A stretch of 64,000 nt of DNA from Glandiceps talaboti (GCF_964340395.1 NC_135567.1:5114899-5178898); one strand, 5' to 3'; shown: positions 1-13,235, counted from the first letter of the stretch. Translations and numbers: made by a program. Notes: generated by a model from the sequence alone, not told the origin.

Positions 1-1126
1 AAAGCAGGATAGGAATATAACTTTATCTAGCACACCCCAGGTTAGAAATGTAACTATACCAAAACCCCTTATACGTGGACCCTGTCTTTTTTCATTTAGT
101 CTTTAATTAGTAAAATATATAGCATGACATATAGTAATCTAAACAAGAAAAGACCAGATACTTTTTTATTTCAGAGCGAATAACTAGTTTCCGAGGAATT
201 TTGTTGTAGATTTAACGATATGTGATTACATTGCCAAGAAATTGGTTTCTGCAGGACTAAAATGTACAAAAATAGACACATTGATATTGTAAAAATAAAG
301 TATGATATCAAAATTCCAAGAAATGTGTGAATGAAGTACTTTTTTTGATAACATGAATAAATGGGTGTGGTAGGATAATTAAGTACTGCCTATGTTTGCA
401 TAACACAATTGAAACAAAACAATGTGTGCATCAGCTTTGAGTTAGCCTAAACTTTTACTTTTATTGCATATATTTTCAGTACATTTATTCAGTTTTGTAT
501 GATGAAAGTATAGATATGAAACTGATGACATCAACTGTTCTTGTAAGAAGTCGGATTGTCATTTAGCCCATTCATTTTAGTGCCTTTTTTATGTTTGCCA
601 ACATTTATACCACGCTTTTCAAACATTTCAACAGGGGAGGGTCATATTTTATGGAGGACCAACTCGTTTCTGATTTCCCTCGGCCCTCCCCCTCGTAATT
701 ACTGAAGGCTCCCTAACTTTGTTACAATACGAGTCTATGCCAGCCTCATGGATTTCACTCTGAGATTTTGGGAAAACATCGGATTATTTGACTGAGATGT
801 GCAAGATGTGATTTGTATAGTGAATTTGTGAATTTACATAACAATGAGTGGATCGAGTGTAAACAGTCGTGTAAGAAGGTTGTAGGTAATAAGGTTGACG
901 TTCTGTAGTACAACATTTACAACCATCTAATTTTAAGTATCATTTCATTATAGTACAGATCTTTGAGCTCATAATTGGTTTTAACAGAACGATTTTGGGT
1001 AATCATCAGTTATTTTAAAATAATAACCGGCTACCAAAAGTTGTCCTATCAAAACCATCGGTGAAGACCTGTACTATAATTATTACTATAACTATATATA
1101 TATATGGTTATTAAAAAGTGACATAC
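1..1126. other. Non-coding stretch, intron or 3' flank of the Roc-COR gene
   Basis: I see no exon here. The COR domain of the minus-strand gene should continue toward or past position 1, but no further splice-bounded reading is visible. Positions 611-720 match 14150-14318 (a GGGAGGGTCATATTTTA block, then CCCTCCCC and ACTGAAGGCTC), so this is a diverged dispersed repeat. Confidence 0.5.
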
Positions 1127-1324
1127 CTCTCCCATATCATGGATGTAACTCGTCACATTTCTAAGGAAGTCATCTTCAAAGCCTTCATTACGTTCACTGA
1201 TTGATTTAACTGCCTTGACGTAGTTGGTCCAATACATCACAGGAAATCGTTCGTCTGTGATCCATTTGTCTTTTTGTTCAAGTATCTCCTCACAGATGTA
1301 TGGCATCATCCTAGCTTTTGATCT
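1127..1324 (-). CDS. Roc-COR protein, exon encoding the start of the COR domain
   Basis: A 198-bp exon of 66 codons, phase 0 at both ends. It is bounded by a TTACAG acceptor at its upper edge and a GTATGT donor at its lower edge. It reads RSKARMMPYICEEILEQ and later ends NVTSYIHDMGE. The pattern of an early PYICEEI, a Trp and Pro-containing middle and a closing LH/IH-x-MGE fits the N-terminal half of COR (C-terminal of Roc), the dimerisation and GTPase-regulating domain of ROCO proteins. This assignment comes from family knowledge, not a search. It is the most 3' exon visible; the remainder of COR and any kinase or death domain would lie beyond position 1. Confidence 0.8.
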
Positions 1325-2632
<1,308 letters not shown>

Positions 2633-2781
2633 CTTTATCTTACATAGCAAGTTTCTCAGTCGCTGCATTTCGTCACTCTCGATATCCTTACAATTCAAAA
2701 TGAATCGTTTGTCAGATATGTCAAAGTACTTCCCAAACTTCTCTTGGGCCTCTTTCAGGATTTCATCGGCAACTGCCTCAG
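2633..2781 (-). CDS. Roc-COR protein, exon for the C-terminal part of Roc
   Basis: A 149-bp exon with a polypyrimidine TTTCTCTCCAG acceptor and a GTATGG donor. It enters in phase 1 (2 bases complete the split codon) and leaves in phase 0, matching its neighbours on both sides. It reads AEAVADEILKEAQEKFGKYF, then FILNCKDIESDEMQRLRNLL. The NCKDIES-x-EM-x-RLRNLL stretch fits the last strand (G5 region) and final helix of the Roc GTPase domain, directly before COR. Only one frame is open across it and that frame is the one dictated by the flanking exons. Confidence 0.82.
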
Positions 2782-3006
2782 CTGGAGAGAAAGATGTGTA
2801 CAATCATATATTAATTATTCACATTTACTTTCACTCTATAATTTATGTATCTGAGGTAAACTTTTCAGGCCGTCAGTTTAATCAACACACGAGGCTATAA
2901 CTAATTTTCGATTATTTTGTCAGATAAAGTCTAGACATTGTAGATGGATAATTGAAATGTCAATTGAACCTTGTCTGCTTCTAAACCTCACCTCCCAAAA
3001 AGACAA

Positions 3007-3066
3007 CAAGCAAGCAAGCAAGCAAGCAAACAAACAAACAAACAAACAAACAAACAAACAAACAAA
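3007..3066. repeat. (CAAG)n(CAAA)n microsatellite
   Basis: Five or so CAAG units followed by about ten CAAA units and a short CA run. It sits in an intron of the Roc-COR gene. Confidence 0.93.
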
Positions 3067-3388
3067 CGCACACACACAAAACACCACGATTCAAAGATAA
3101 GCTAGACAGTATTTTACAGAAAGAAAAAAAATAATATGAATGACCAGGAATGAAAGGAATTTATTGAAAGAAAAGAATGACATATAACATAAATAGCCAA
3201 CATTAAACCCTATACTCACGGCGAACAAGGATGGAAATTTGATATGTCAATTGAAACCTGTCTGCTTTAAGTACTTAAAGACTTTTTTCGCCGTCAACTT
3301 GTTTCAATTTTTTGAGGTAGTGAGGACACTACTGGAATGGTAACAAAATATAATGTTGGAACTCTGTCTTGTAATTTTCCTTGGACAC

Positions 3389-3468
3389 AAACATACATAC
3401 ATACATACATACATACATACATACATACATACATACATACATACATACATACATACATACATACATAC
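3389..3468. repeat. (CATA)n microsatellite
   Basis: About 20 uninterrupted CATA units in an intron. The His/Thr/Tyr/Ile repeat reading in this stretch is not a gene. Confidence 0.95.
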
Positions 3469-5212
3469 GATAGGTCTTGACCTTAAAAATCAGATGAACA
3501 TCATTATCAAATTGTCAAACCTGAGCAAGGGTACCATTCGTGGGGTTTATAAATATTAACCCTATTAGAAATAATAGTTTGTGTAAGGAGAAGATTCTGT
3601 TTTCATTGTGTGATTTTAGGTCACCGTATATGTCCAGATGATTAATCAGAAAGGATATCTGGTTCCAAGCGTAGGCTACAACATAATTATATATCTTTGA
3701 CGCTGTCAGTATCTGAGATACTGTTTTCCTAAATCTTTTTGTCTTCTTCCCAATAGTTTTGGTATCAGAAAAAAAAATTCCTCTTGATTTTATTAATATC
3801 CCGTCACTGTTTTTGTTCATTACATAGGATTGTATGCATATCTATAAATATGTCTTCTTTCGGTGGGTTTACCAGTGCTGCCCTTTGTCTTTTAAGGCAG
3901 CACTGATTGGTTTGTTTTTACGTCCTATTTTACCAAATGTGTGCTATAATTGATGGTTTAGAAACAAATTGTCATTATCTGCTTCTCCAAATTGTGTAGT
4001 TTTCTTTATGTTTAGTCTAAATGAACGCACTCTATTTGAAAAGTACAATTTGTCTAGTATCGGTGTGTTTGTTATTTGTTGTGTTGTTGAGACCTTTTGG
4101 TCTTTATGTTCAATTTATTTAAATGTGAAAAAAAACATTCACATTCTGTTCCGTCTCAATCCCTGCCATTTGAAACTTTAATTTCTCTCTCTGAGTTATG
4201 ACTTCCTATGAGGTATTGCATATTACATTAAGCAATTAATTTTGGGCTTTACCAGTTATTACTTGGCATGTGTATAAACATTGTTAGAAACTGCTATAAT
4301 GCCATTGACGATATTTTTTCAAAGCTACAAAAATATACTAGATATCATATTTGAAATGAAGTGAATAGAAGGACAAGTCCATTTGATGCACATTACTAGC
4401 ACTGTTTCAAACAGAAGACACATGACATATTAACAATTACTTTGGCGGGCCCTTCCTCTATAACCTCTTCCTTTCATTTCTATACCATTACCTGTCACAT
4501 CAAGTTATGTATCATTTTGAGTGTAAATATCACTTTGTCTTTTCTTTGGTTGATTTTATCTCTGACTTGGAAAAGTCATTAACTCTGCATCCTGCGACAT
4601 CTCAAACATAGAGTTATTCTAAAATTTAGAAAATTTCGCTCAGAAGATGCCTTCTGTACCATGAGATGAGAAACTATTGGAAACAGACAAACTTTGGAGC
4701 TCCAAACGTATTTACAAATGATCGCACAGTGTCACACTAGCTCAATAAACTTACTTCGTTCGTTCGTTGGGGGGGGGGGGGGGGTCTGGTGTCAATGCGA
4801 TTGCTGAACTACATGTTTGTACTTCTAACCAAATTTCGAAAACTCACACGATCACGCCTTCAGTGACAATTTCTATATTAATGCTAAGATTTTGAGTAAG
4901 ACTTACTTGTAATGTGAGATGTGGTGCTGGGTTTCTAATTTCAGATCACATGTTAATTCTTACAGTATGATATTTGAAATTATTTAATATTTTGCTTTGG
5001 ATATCAGGGGCGGATAAATATTTCAAAGTACTTTGGCTTCCGTCATTTGTTTCAATTTCTACAAAAATGTATGCTATATTTATCTAGATTTCATTTAAAT
5101 AATTTTTCATTTAATTTTAATTCCATTTATGTGGGTGATTATATAATATCTTATTTTATCATTTCTTATTCCCTGTCATGTCGTTACATGTTTTAGATAA
5201 TATCGATATTAG

Positions 5213-5757
5213 AAAAAATATCGTCAATGGCATTATAACACAACTGTACAGTTTTTAACAATGTTTATCCACTTGCTGATCCATGCTAGGTATATGTGCT
5301 CATTTGCTGAATGACTATCCAGTTGCCTACCCAACCATTTTGTTATTTTTACTCACCTACCAGATGATGTTCTTATTCGACCAAAATATACTGTCATTTG
5401 GTTGTTGCTAAGGGCGTGGTCATGGTTGCTAGGGAAATTTTGTCAAATTGTTAGGAAGAAAATGTGCATAATAACACAGAAACATCTCACCAAGTTTCAG
5501 TCTCATTGACCAAGTACTTTTTGAGATATAAATTTTTGACCAAAATTCACATTTGCACACCTAACTTGCATATTACTAATGAGATCATTATATGTTTAAT
5601 ATTTCTTCATCTATACCCCCCCAGATGCATCCCCATTAATTTTCATCCCAATCTGCTGAGTATTTTTGGAATTAAAGATTTTTGACCAAGAAGACACATT
5701 TTAACCCTAATGTGCATATTACTGAGGGATTCATCATGTCATGAACAAATCTTAAGA
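5213..5757 (+). repeat. Dispersed repeat, GTTGCTATGG family, copy 1
   Basis: It starts with the family head CAATGGCATTATAACACAAC and continues with TGTTTATCCACTTGCTGATC. One degenerate core (GTTGTTGCTAAGGGCGTGG) follows, then the family tail (CACCAAGTTTCAGTCTCATT, then GACCAAGTACTTTTTGAGAT). The same head, core and tail order occurs at 12045-13235 and 49715-50725. Confidence 0.8.
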
Positions 5758-5995
5758 ACTACAAGCTATATTATCAAACATGCACTTTGTTATCATCAAT
5801 GTATATACCAAATTATATTGAACTTGAAGTTCTCACTTTATAGCCTAATTACCAAAAATCATTAATTTTACAAATGATTCATTAATATTCGTAGAATGTT
5901 TACTCAAAACCCATCAGTTCTGGCTATTACCCTAAAAATATCTGCACCAGATTTCGTTTAAATTGAGACAGTATTTTTTGAGAAAACGATGAAAC
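5758..5995 (-). repeat. Dispersed repeat, 'taggctatatct' family, copy leading into a microsatellite
   Basis: It shares TAGCCTAATTACC, ATTAATATTC, TTCGTTTAAATTGAG and GAGAAAACGATGAAACAG in the same order as 29935-30325, and in inverse orientation to 33425-33870. It runs straight into the GACA microsatellite. Confidence 0.75.
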
Positions 5996-6298
<303 letters not shown>

Positions 6299-6533
6299 CT
6301 GTTCATCCCTAAATTACAACCATTTCCTTACCGAATGTAACAGCAAACAAAAAAGTAGCAAATATATATGGTTGGACATCTCCATGTGTTGTTCTGTCTA
6401 TTTGCTGGAAATTTGGGGGATTTCGTGATTAGAATGTCTAACATGTATATACACTAAACCTTGTCTTCCATGAAAGTGGAATATGTCATTGGAATTTTCG
6501 TACAATATGTAGAGCTACATAAAGTTCACCTAC

Positions 6534-6687
6534 CTTCATCTTGGTCTTCTACCAGGTCAGCTCTACTTGCTACTAGTATTACTGATGGTTTAGTGTTACC
6601 AATAGATGCTGAAGAATCACTTGCTGCATTTGAATCTTGTTGAATTGATGCATTGGTTGCTTTGAGAAATCTCAGCCACGTCAGTAC
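6534..6687 (-). CDS. Roc-COR protein, Roc exon with the G4-region strand
   Basis: A 154-bp exon (51 codons plus 1 base) with a TTAACAG acceptor and a GTAGGT donor. It enters in phase 0 and leaves in phase 1, and the next exon starts with the two bases that complete the codon. It reads VLTWLRFLKATNASIQQ, a Ser-rich loop, then KPSVILVASRADLVEDQDE. The hydrophobic strand ILVASRAD corresponds to the G4 element (T/N-K-x-D in Ras), which ROCO proteins often carry as a variant ending in AD. The Ser/Asn/Asp loop before it looks like a surface insertion. The base-pairing of splice phases across four exons is strong evidence that this is a real gene. Confidence 0.85.
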
Positions 6688-6757
6688 CTGTTAACATATA
6701 ATCAGATGACAGATATAATTACATAGTTATTACAGATTAAAATATGCACATAGTGTG

Positions 6758-6866
6758 TGTGTGTGGGGGGGGGGGGACAATTCCAGCATATAATAATTAT
6801 ATAAATCTATTTTTAGTCTCTCTCTGTGAACTGGTAAGGTTTAGTAGTGCTATAGGCCTCGCTAAG

Positions 6867-6911
<45 letters not shown>

Positions 6912-6920
6912 GTCTGTCTG

Positions 6921-7007
<87 letters not shown>
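6758..7007. repeat. (GT)G-run, (GTCT)n and (CT)n microsatellites
   Basis: A short GT run and a G run at 6758-6776, then (GTCT)n from 6868 and a pure CT tract to 7007. The sequence just before (AGTAGTGCTATAGGCCTC) resembles 49348-49378, where a LINE 3' end meets a different tetranucleotide run. This microsatellite may therefore also have grown from a LINE tail. Confidence 0.9.
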
Positions 7008-7013
<6 letters not shown>

Positions 7014-7455
7014 GAACGTGTGTGTTAGTCCCTGCATTCGGTTTTGGTATAGCCTTGTATTCAAGTAGTATATTTGACCATGTAGGCATACGAATATAAT
7101 TTACTTTCTATCTTTAATTGCCATCTCAATTTATTTATTTTAAATAATTAGGTATTGGTATATCTATCATCCAATTGTCTACATGAAAGATGCTGTATTA
7201 AATATTAAAATAATACTTCCTCTGTTGAATGCAACTAGTGTCTTGAATTCTTGAATAACGTTTTTTTTTTAATGTTTATCCAATGCAATATACGAGATGA
7301 AGTCAAAAACGTAACATACTTACCAACTATAGTAGTCAAGAAATTAATTACTTCCTTCTGACTTAAACGTACTGACCTATGCAAATAATCTATAATGCTT
7401 TTAAGTCTAAATAAAACAAATACACAAATACCATATTTAAGATAGTATTACATAC

Positions 7456-7620
7456 CTTCTCTTTCTGACTTTCCATCATGTCCTGTGGACTTACTAGTTT
7501 ACCATTCTCCTCATCAGCTATTATATAGAGTAGAATGAATGTAGAATACACAGCTGCAAGGAACATATTGTGTGTCACATAGTATTCAGGTTGACCTGCC
7601 AGATCCCAAAAGCTGAAAAC

Positions 7621-7661
<41 letters not shown>

Positions 7662-7740
7662 AATATACTGTAGAACTTATTTTACCAGTATTCACATCAA
7701 TCCCTGGTGTTGGAATGTGTTCTGGGGTCTCACACTCTTT
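7456..7740 (-). CDS. Roc-COR protein, Roc switch exon with poly-Asp run
   Basis: A 285-bp exon of 95 codons, phase 0 at both ends, with a TTTGTAG acceptor and a GTATGT donor. It opens KECETPEHIPTPGIDVNTGK. The TPGID element matches the Roc switch I region. A run of about 12 Asp codons (all GAT) follows, then FSFWDLAGQPEYYVTHNMF. The WDLAGQPEYY sequence is the DxxG (G3, Walker B-like) motif of Roc domains, followed by the HxxF helix. After it, a hydrophobic strand (STFILLYII) leads to an acidic helix. The Asp run lies in the strand 2-strand 3 hairpin, where length variation could be tolerated. It is a GAT microsatellite caught in coding sequence. Confidence 0.92.
7622..7663. repeat. (ATC)n trinucleotide run in coding sequence
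   Basis: About 13 to 14 ATC units on the plus strand, read as GAT (Asp) on the minus strand. It lies wholly inside the Roc switch exon, keeps frame, and is a likely source of length polymorphism. Confidence 0.95.
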
Positions 7741-9675
7741 CTACAAAGAATTTTGTGAAAATAGAAGGAGTAAACATCATGTTTCACATAGTATTCAGTT
7801 TTTACAGACTAAATCTCAGAACCTAAACAAATTTTGTATCCATATATAAGTCAGAATTGGGTCTGAGCTCTTACACTCTTTCTACACAAATACTTGTCAT
7901 GAAGAACATAATTAAGGCGACCCAGTGTATAATATGTAGTGTTTGCAAAGTGCATCGATTGATTCGATTGTAGCAGTATTCATATGTGTCTCTGCTGTGT
8001 CGTAATACAGGCTGGGGTTTTGCACTCTTATCACAAAGAATTTGGTGAAACAAAACAAAAAAGAATAAACGGGAATATACAGTTTCGGATAGCACTTAGT
8101 CTTCAGCTATGATCTATGTATGTATGGTTTATTAGGTGTACCATTTATAGACTTGGATAGTACTTAGTCTTCAGCTATGATCTATGTATATGATATGTAT
8201 GTTTTATTAGGTGTACCATTTATAGACTTGGATAGTACTTAGTCTTCAGCTATGATCTATGTATATGATATGTATGTTGTATTAGGTGTACCATTTATAG
8301 ACTTGGATAGTACTTAGTCTTCAGCTATGATCTATGTATATGATATGTATGTTTTATTAGGTGTACCATTTATAGACTTAGATAGTACTTAGTCTTCAGG
8401 TATGATCTATGTATATGATATGTATGTTTTATTAGGTGTATCATTTATAGACTTAGATAGTACTTAGTCTTCAGCTATGATCTATGTATATGATATATAT
8501 GTTTTATTAGGTGTACCATTTATAGACTTGGATAGTACTTAGTCTTCAGCTATGATCTATGTATATGATATGTATGTTTTATTAGGTGTACCATTTATAG
8601 ACTTGGATAGTACTTAGTCTTCAGCTATGATCTATGTATATGATATGTATGTTGTATTAGGTGTACCATTTATAGACTTGGATAGTACTTAGTCTTCAGC
8701 TATGATCTATATATATATGATACGTATGTTTTATTAGGTGTACCATTTATAGACTTGGATAGTACTTAGTCTTCAGCTATGATCTATGTATATGATATGT
8801 ATGTTTTATTAGGTGTACCATTTATAGACTTGGATAGTACTTAGTCTTCAGCTATGATCTATGTATATGATATGTATGTTTTATTAGGTGTACCATTTAT
8901 AGACTTGGATAGTACTTAGTCTTCAGCTATGATCTATGTATATGATACGTATGTTTTATTAGGTGTACCATTTATAGACTTAGATAGTACTTAGTCTTCA
9001 GCTATGATCTATGTATATGATATGTATGTTTTATTAGGCGTACCATCTATATACTTGGATAGTACTTAGTCTTCAGCTATGATCTATGTATATGATATGT
9101 ATAGTTTATTAGGTGTACCATTTATAGACTTGGATAGTACTTAGTGTTTAGCTATGATCAATGTATATGATATGTATGTTTTATTAGGTGTACCATTTAT
9201 AGACTTGGATAGTACTTAGTATTCAGCTATGATCTATGTATATGATATGTATATTTTATTAGGTGTACCATTTATAGACTTGAATAGTACTTAGTCTTTA
9301 GCTATGATCTATGTATATGATATGTATGTTTTATTAGGTGTACCATTTATAGACTTAAATAGTACTTAGTCTTCAGCTATGATCAATGTATATGATATGT
9401 ATGTTTTATTAGGTGTACCATTTATAGACTTGGATAGTACTTAGTATTCAGCTATGATCTATGTATATGATATGTATATTTTATTAGGTGTACCATTTAT
9501 CGACTTGGATAGTACTTAGTCTTCAGCTATGATCTATGTATATGATATGTATATTTTATTAGGTGCACCATTGCTATTCTGTTACAGTACATAAAACTGT
9601 GATGCCTGGTATACATAAATAAACACTTACTACGTATATATTTAACTGGTTTTACAATGATAATTATAAACATAC
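7741..9675 (-). other. Intron filled by a 75-bp minisatellite
   Basis: A 1935-bp intron between the P-loop exon and the switch exon. About three quarters of it is the 75-bp array described separately. The first 350 bp next to the switch exon contain two diverged echoes of the exon edge (CACTCTTTCTACA and CACTCTTATCACAAAGAAT), which look like partial duplications of the splice acceptor region. Confidence 0.7.
8086..9569. repeat. 75-bp minisatellite, about 20 copies
   Basis: The unit runs GTGTACCATTTATAGACTTG, GATAGTACTTAGTCTTCAGC, TATGATCTATGTATATGATA, TGTATGTTTTATTAG. Copies differ by scattered substitutions, with small indels (for example around 8700-8730). Variant copies recur (CTTGGATAG against CTTAGATAG, ATGTTTTATT against ATGTTGTATT), which suggests expansion of short blocks. 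No long ORF crosses it. Confidence 0.97.
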
Positions 9676-9792
9676 CCCTTGCAATGACTTAGTCAATGTA
9701 GATTTTCCAACAGCTGCATAGCCACACAAAAATAGTTTGCATTTCTTCTGTTCGACTCCAGGCTCTTTCATCAGTTCTTGGTAATCTTGTTG
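9676..9792 (-). CDS. Roc-COR protein, P-loop exon
   Basis: A 117-bp exon of 39 codons, phase 0 at both ends, with a TATAAAG acceptor and a GTATGT donor. It reads QQDYQELMKEPGVEQKKCKL, then FLCGYAAVGKSTLTKSLQG. GYAAVGKST is the Walker A P-loop (GxxxxGKS/T) that binds guanine nucleotide phosphates, preceded by the hydrophobic first strand KLFLCG. The Lys and Ser/Thr needed for Mg-GTP binding are intact. Together with the next exon's WDLAGQ motif this identifies a Roc-type GTPase rather than a generic ankyrin protein. Confidence 0.93.
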
Positions 9793-10736
9793 CTTTATAA
9801 GAGAGTGAAATACATAATATATTCAGACAATTGCAGTATAGTGCAAGCAAGGTAAATAATATATGTTGTTTTTTAACACATTATATTCTTACTATATTTT
9901 GGGATCCATGTTTAGAAGCATTTGTCACCTGTGTAGACTGCCTGACTATTGTCAAAGTTAAATAAATGAATAGTTTTACATAAATATACTTGAATAACAA
10001 ATGAAAATAATAATGAAATTTATAATATGAATATAAAATAATAATTAAACACAAGATGGATGAATAAACATTTAAAAATCGTGTTTAACTTTGTTAGCAT
10101 GAATAATTTAATTGGATTGTTGAAAGGATAAAACTGTGTATACAATTAGATACTTAGAGTTTCAATCACTGCACTTCATTGTTAGCTAATACTCAAATTA
10201 TGAATTTGTTATTAAGTACATACACAGACTATGAATATTATGAAAATAAATCAAAGCAGAGCAGAGTTTTACAATCTTGTATGTACAAGTACATAATGTC
10301 TACAAAAATAGTTTAAAGAATAAAATTGACATATAAGAAATAACAGTATCACTCACTAAATGGTTAAATTGTAGTATGTTCAATAATTAAAGGAAAACAT
10401 AATTAATTTGTTATAAAATACATAAACATACTAAATCTACTATTACAGACTAATTATTCTACATACTTTATTAGCATATTCACTATCTAATTTTTTCATA
10501 TGAACTGTAATTTCAAAAATATTGTCAAATAAAATTATAGCCAACTTTACACTGTTTAACTCAAAAATGTATATTCGAAATCATACTCTGGGGAATCATG
10601 CATTTATATATTGCAAAGGTACAAATTTTAAAAACATCCGAATCATATAGGTATTGCATATCACTGCTATAAGTGCTGAATAGGATATACGATGAAATGT
10701 AAATGAAATTAAATATACATATGTACTTGTATTTAC
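9793..10736 (-). other. Intron, no internal feature seen
   Basis: A 944-bp AT-rich intron with a GTAAAT donor and a TATAAAG acceptor. I see no exon, tandem array or recognised repeat copy in it. Confidence 0.6.
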
Positions 10737-10805
10737 CTTCATATGGTGCATCAACAGCCGTTTTATTTCGCTTGACTTTGTAACATCAAATGGTCGTTCC
10801 CCTTT
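10737..10805 (-). CDS. Roc-COR protein, short exon closing the ankyrin region
   Basis: A 69-bp exon of 23 codons, phase 0 at both ends, with a CATGTAG acceptor and a GTAAAT donor. It reads KGERPFDVTKSSEIKRLLMH plus HMK. The pattern G-x-x-P-x-D-x-x-x-x-x-x-I-x-x-L-L fits the second half of an ankyrin capping repeat, with the usual TPLHLA positions replaced by RPFDV. It links the ankyrin repeats to the GTPase P-loop exon. Confidence 0.8.
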
Positions 10806-10882
10806 CTACATGAACACAAACACAATAACAAAAATAAACAGAATACTTGTACACAATTCATTCCATACTACTGAAATAAATT

Positions 10883-11170
10883 TGTCAATTCAACAGACAG
10901 ACAGACAGAGACAGACAGACAGACAGACACACGTGTGTGGGTGAAACATACATACATACATACATACATACATACATACATACATACATACATACATACA
11001 TACATACACACACACATACATACATACATACATACATACATACATACATACATACATACATACATACATGCATGCATACATACATACATACATACATACA
11101 CATACATACATACATACATACATACATACATACATACATACATACATACATACATACATGTATGCATACA
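10883..11170. repeat. (GACA)n then (CATA)n microsatellite
   Basis: GACA units to 10928, a short break (CACACGTGTGTGGGTG), then about 55 CATA units with CACA and CATG interruptions to 11170. It lies inside the 425-bp intron between the last two ankyrin exons. Readings rich in Tyr/Ile/His/Thr or Met/Tyr/Val/Cys are microsatellite. Confidence 0.96.
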
Positions 11171-11230
11171 TTCCATGAGTGTCATGGTATAAACAATATA
11201 TTTATGTGTTTAAAAGAAGATAATTTTTAC

Positions 11231-11329
11231 CGTATTCTTCAAATCGAAATCCGCCTTTCTTTCCAGAAGAATTCGTACTACTTCAATATTGTTATATTGA
11301 GAAGCCAAATGGAGTGGTGTATCATCAAA
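11231..11329 (-). CDS. Roc-COR protein, ankyrin-repeat exon
   Basis: A 99-bp exon, exactly 33 codons and phase 0 on both sides, with a GTATCAG acceptor and a GTAAAA donor. It reads FDDTPLHLASQYNNIEVVRI, then LLERKADFDLKNT. This is one complete ankyrin repeat, with TPLHLA at positions 4-9, the VVRILLE helix and the acidic beta-turn. Ankyrin repeats form solenoids that bind protein partners; in ROCO proteins they precede the GTPase. One repeat per phase-0 exon makes exon duplication easy. Confidence 0.93.
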
Positions 11330-12044
11330 CTGATACAAAACATAAACAAACAAATCAAAATTAGCAATGATCCAACTTAATAAAAGTTACACTGACATTG
11401 TCCGCTATGGTTCCCTATAAATACTATACTAACGATGATCTGTATGAGAATACAGGATGTCTTCACATACTTCTTTCTGAATATGACTAAAACTTATAAG
11501 TTTGTATCCACGGTGTCAATGTTTTGTTAATGATTTATTCAATTGGTTATGATATCCAATGTCCAAGGAAAACAAGACAAATACTAAATGTTACTGTTCT
11601 ATAAACTGACAACGAACTATTGATGAGACTTGGTAACAACACAGATGACAATAGTGACTGTTGATTGTCTGAATACGGTCTATAATACTTAGGATGTGAA
11701 TGCACTAGACTGTTAGATACATTGTGTAACTCTGCCCTCACTGGTCCGCTCTATCCAACCTTAGTAATCTGAAGTACTATGATGACAATTGAAGATGGTA
11801 AAACGTAAGTACCATGGCAAACAGAAACACGAGAGTTATTCGCACCTAAAGAAATAACAGTTTCAGACCCCATTAAAGGGGTACAATCTGAGTTTCCAAG
11901 TCTTTAGGCGTAGTTATTTAAAAGGTACTCACAGTATTCTATTTACTTGAGCACCACTTGCAATTACTAGAGCTAAAATCTGCTGTCAGTATGAAATTTC
12001 TACACGAACCGATGACGTAATTTATAATATGTGTAAAAAATGTT
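11330..12044. other. No feature recognised
   Basis: Plain unique-looking sequence, presumed intronic to the minus-strand gene. The 64-codon minus-strand ORF in this stretch has no recognisable domain or splice support. Confidence 0.4.
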
Positions 12045-13235
12045 CAAATAATCCCTACTATGAAAAAATACCGCCAATGGTGATGTAGCACAATTGTACA
12101 GTTTTTAAAAAGGTTTATCCATATGCTCGTCCATGCTAACAATAGGTGTTCATTTGCTGAATGACTATCCAGTTGCCTAGCCAACCATGTTGCTATCTCT
12201 GTGATATATGCGATCATTTGGCTGTTGCTATGGGCGTGGTCATGTTGTTAGATATATTTGCATACATTGCTGAATGCTTTTGTTCACTTGTGTATGAATT
12301 CCTGATATTGTATTTGCAACATATGTGATCATTTGGATGTTGCTATGGGCATGGTCTTGTTGCTAGACACATGTGCATACATTTTAAAATGTTTATTCAT
12401 TTGTCCATTAATCCTCATTATCTTCAAAATATATGTGATCATTTGGCTATTGCTATGGGTGTGGCCTTATTGCTAGGTACATTTGCATACGATTTTTGAA
12501 TGTTTATTCATTTGCCTTTCAACTTCTGTTATCTTTGCAATATACGTGATTATTTGGCTGTTGCTATGGACGTGGTTTTGTTGCTAGGCAAATTTACACA
12601 CATTTTTGGAATGTTTATTCAATGGTCTATTAATCCCAATTATTATCTTTGCAGTATATGTGATCATTTGGCTGTTGCTATGGGCGTGGTCTTGTTGCTT
12701 GGCACACTTACATACATTACTTGAATGTTTTATTCATTTGTCTTTCAATTCCTGTTATCTCTGCACTATACGTCTTTATTTGGCTGTTGCTATGGGCGTG
12801 ATAATGGTTGCTAGGGATATTTGCATATAATTTTTGAATGTTTACTCACCTGCCTACGAGATAATGTTCTTATTTAACCAAAATATACTGCCATTCAGTT
12901 GTTGCTAATGGCGTGGTAATGGTTGCTAGGGCCAATTGTGTTAAAATACTTTGAAGAAAATCTGCAGAATAACACTTCTAGTAAACATCTCACCAAGTTT
13001 CAGTCTCACTGACCAAGTACTTTTTAGATATAAATGTTTGACCAAAAATGAACATGTTTACACCTAATTTGAATAATATTGATGAGATCATTATATGCTT
13101 ATTATTTCCTCATCGATACACCCACAGATGCACCCCTGTTAAATTTCAGCCAATCTGCTGAGTAGTTTTATAATTATAGGTTTCACCAAAAAGACATATG
13201 TTTAGCCCTAATTTGCATATTACTAAGGGAATGGG
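12045..13235 (+). repeat. Dispersed repeat, GTTGCTATGG family, copy 2 with six internal units
   Basis: The head is GCCAATGGTGATGTAGCACA, followed by about six diverged units of roughly 100-110 bp. Each carries TTTGGCTGTTGCTATGGGCG and, a few bases on, GTTGCTAGG. The tail starts CACCAAGTTTCAGTCTCACT and ends near CCCTAATTTGCATATTACTA. The overlapping plus-strand ORFs here are translations of the tandem unit. Confidence 0.88.

Noticed and set aside
12500-12830. Plus-strand ORFs with hydrophobic LLLWAWSC-like content, membrane-protein-like
   Set aside because: They follow the tandem unit of a dispersed repeat; the same words recur at 49806 with unrelated flanks and other copies have stops.
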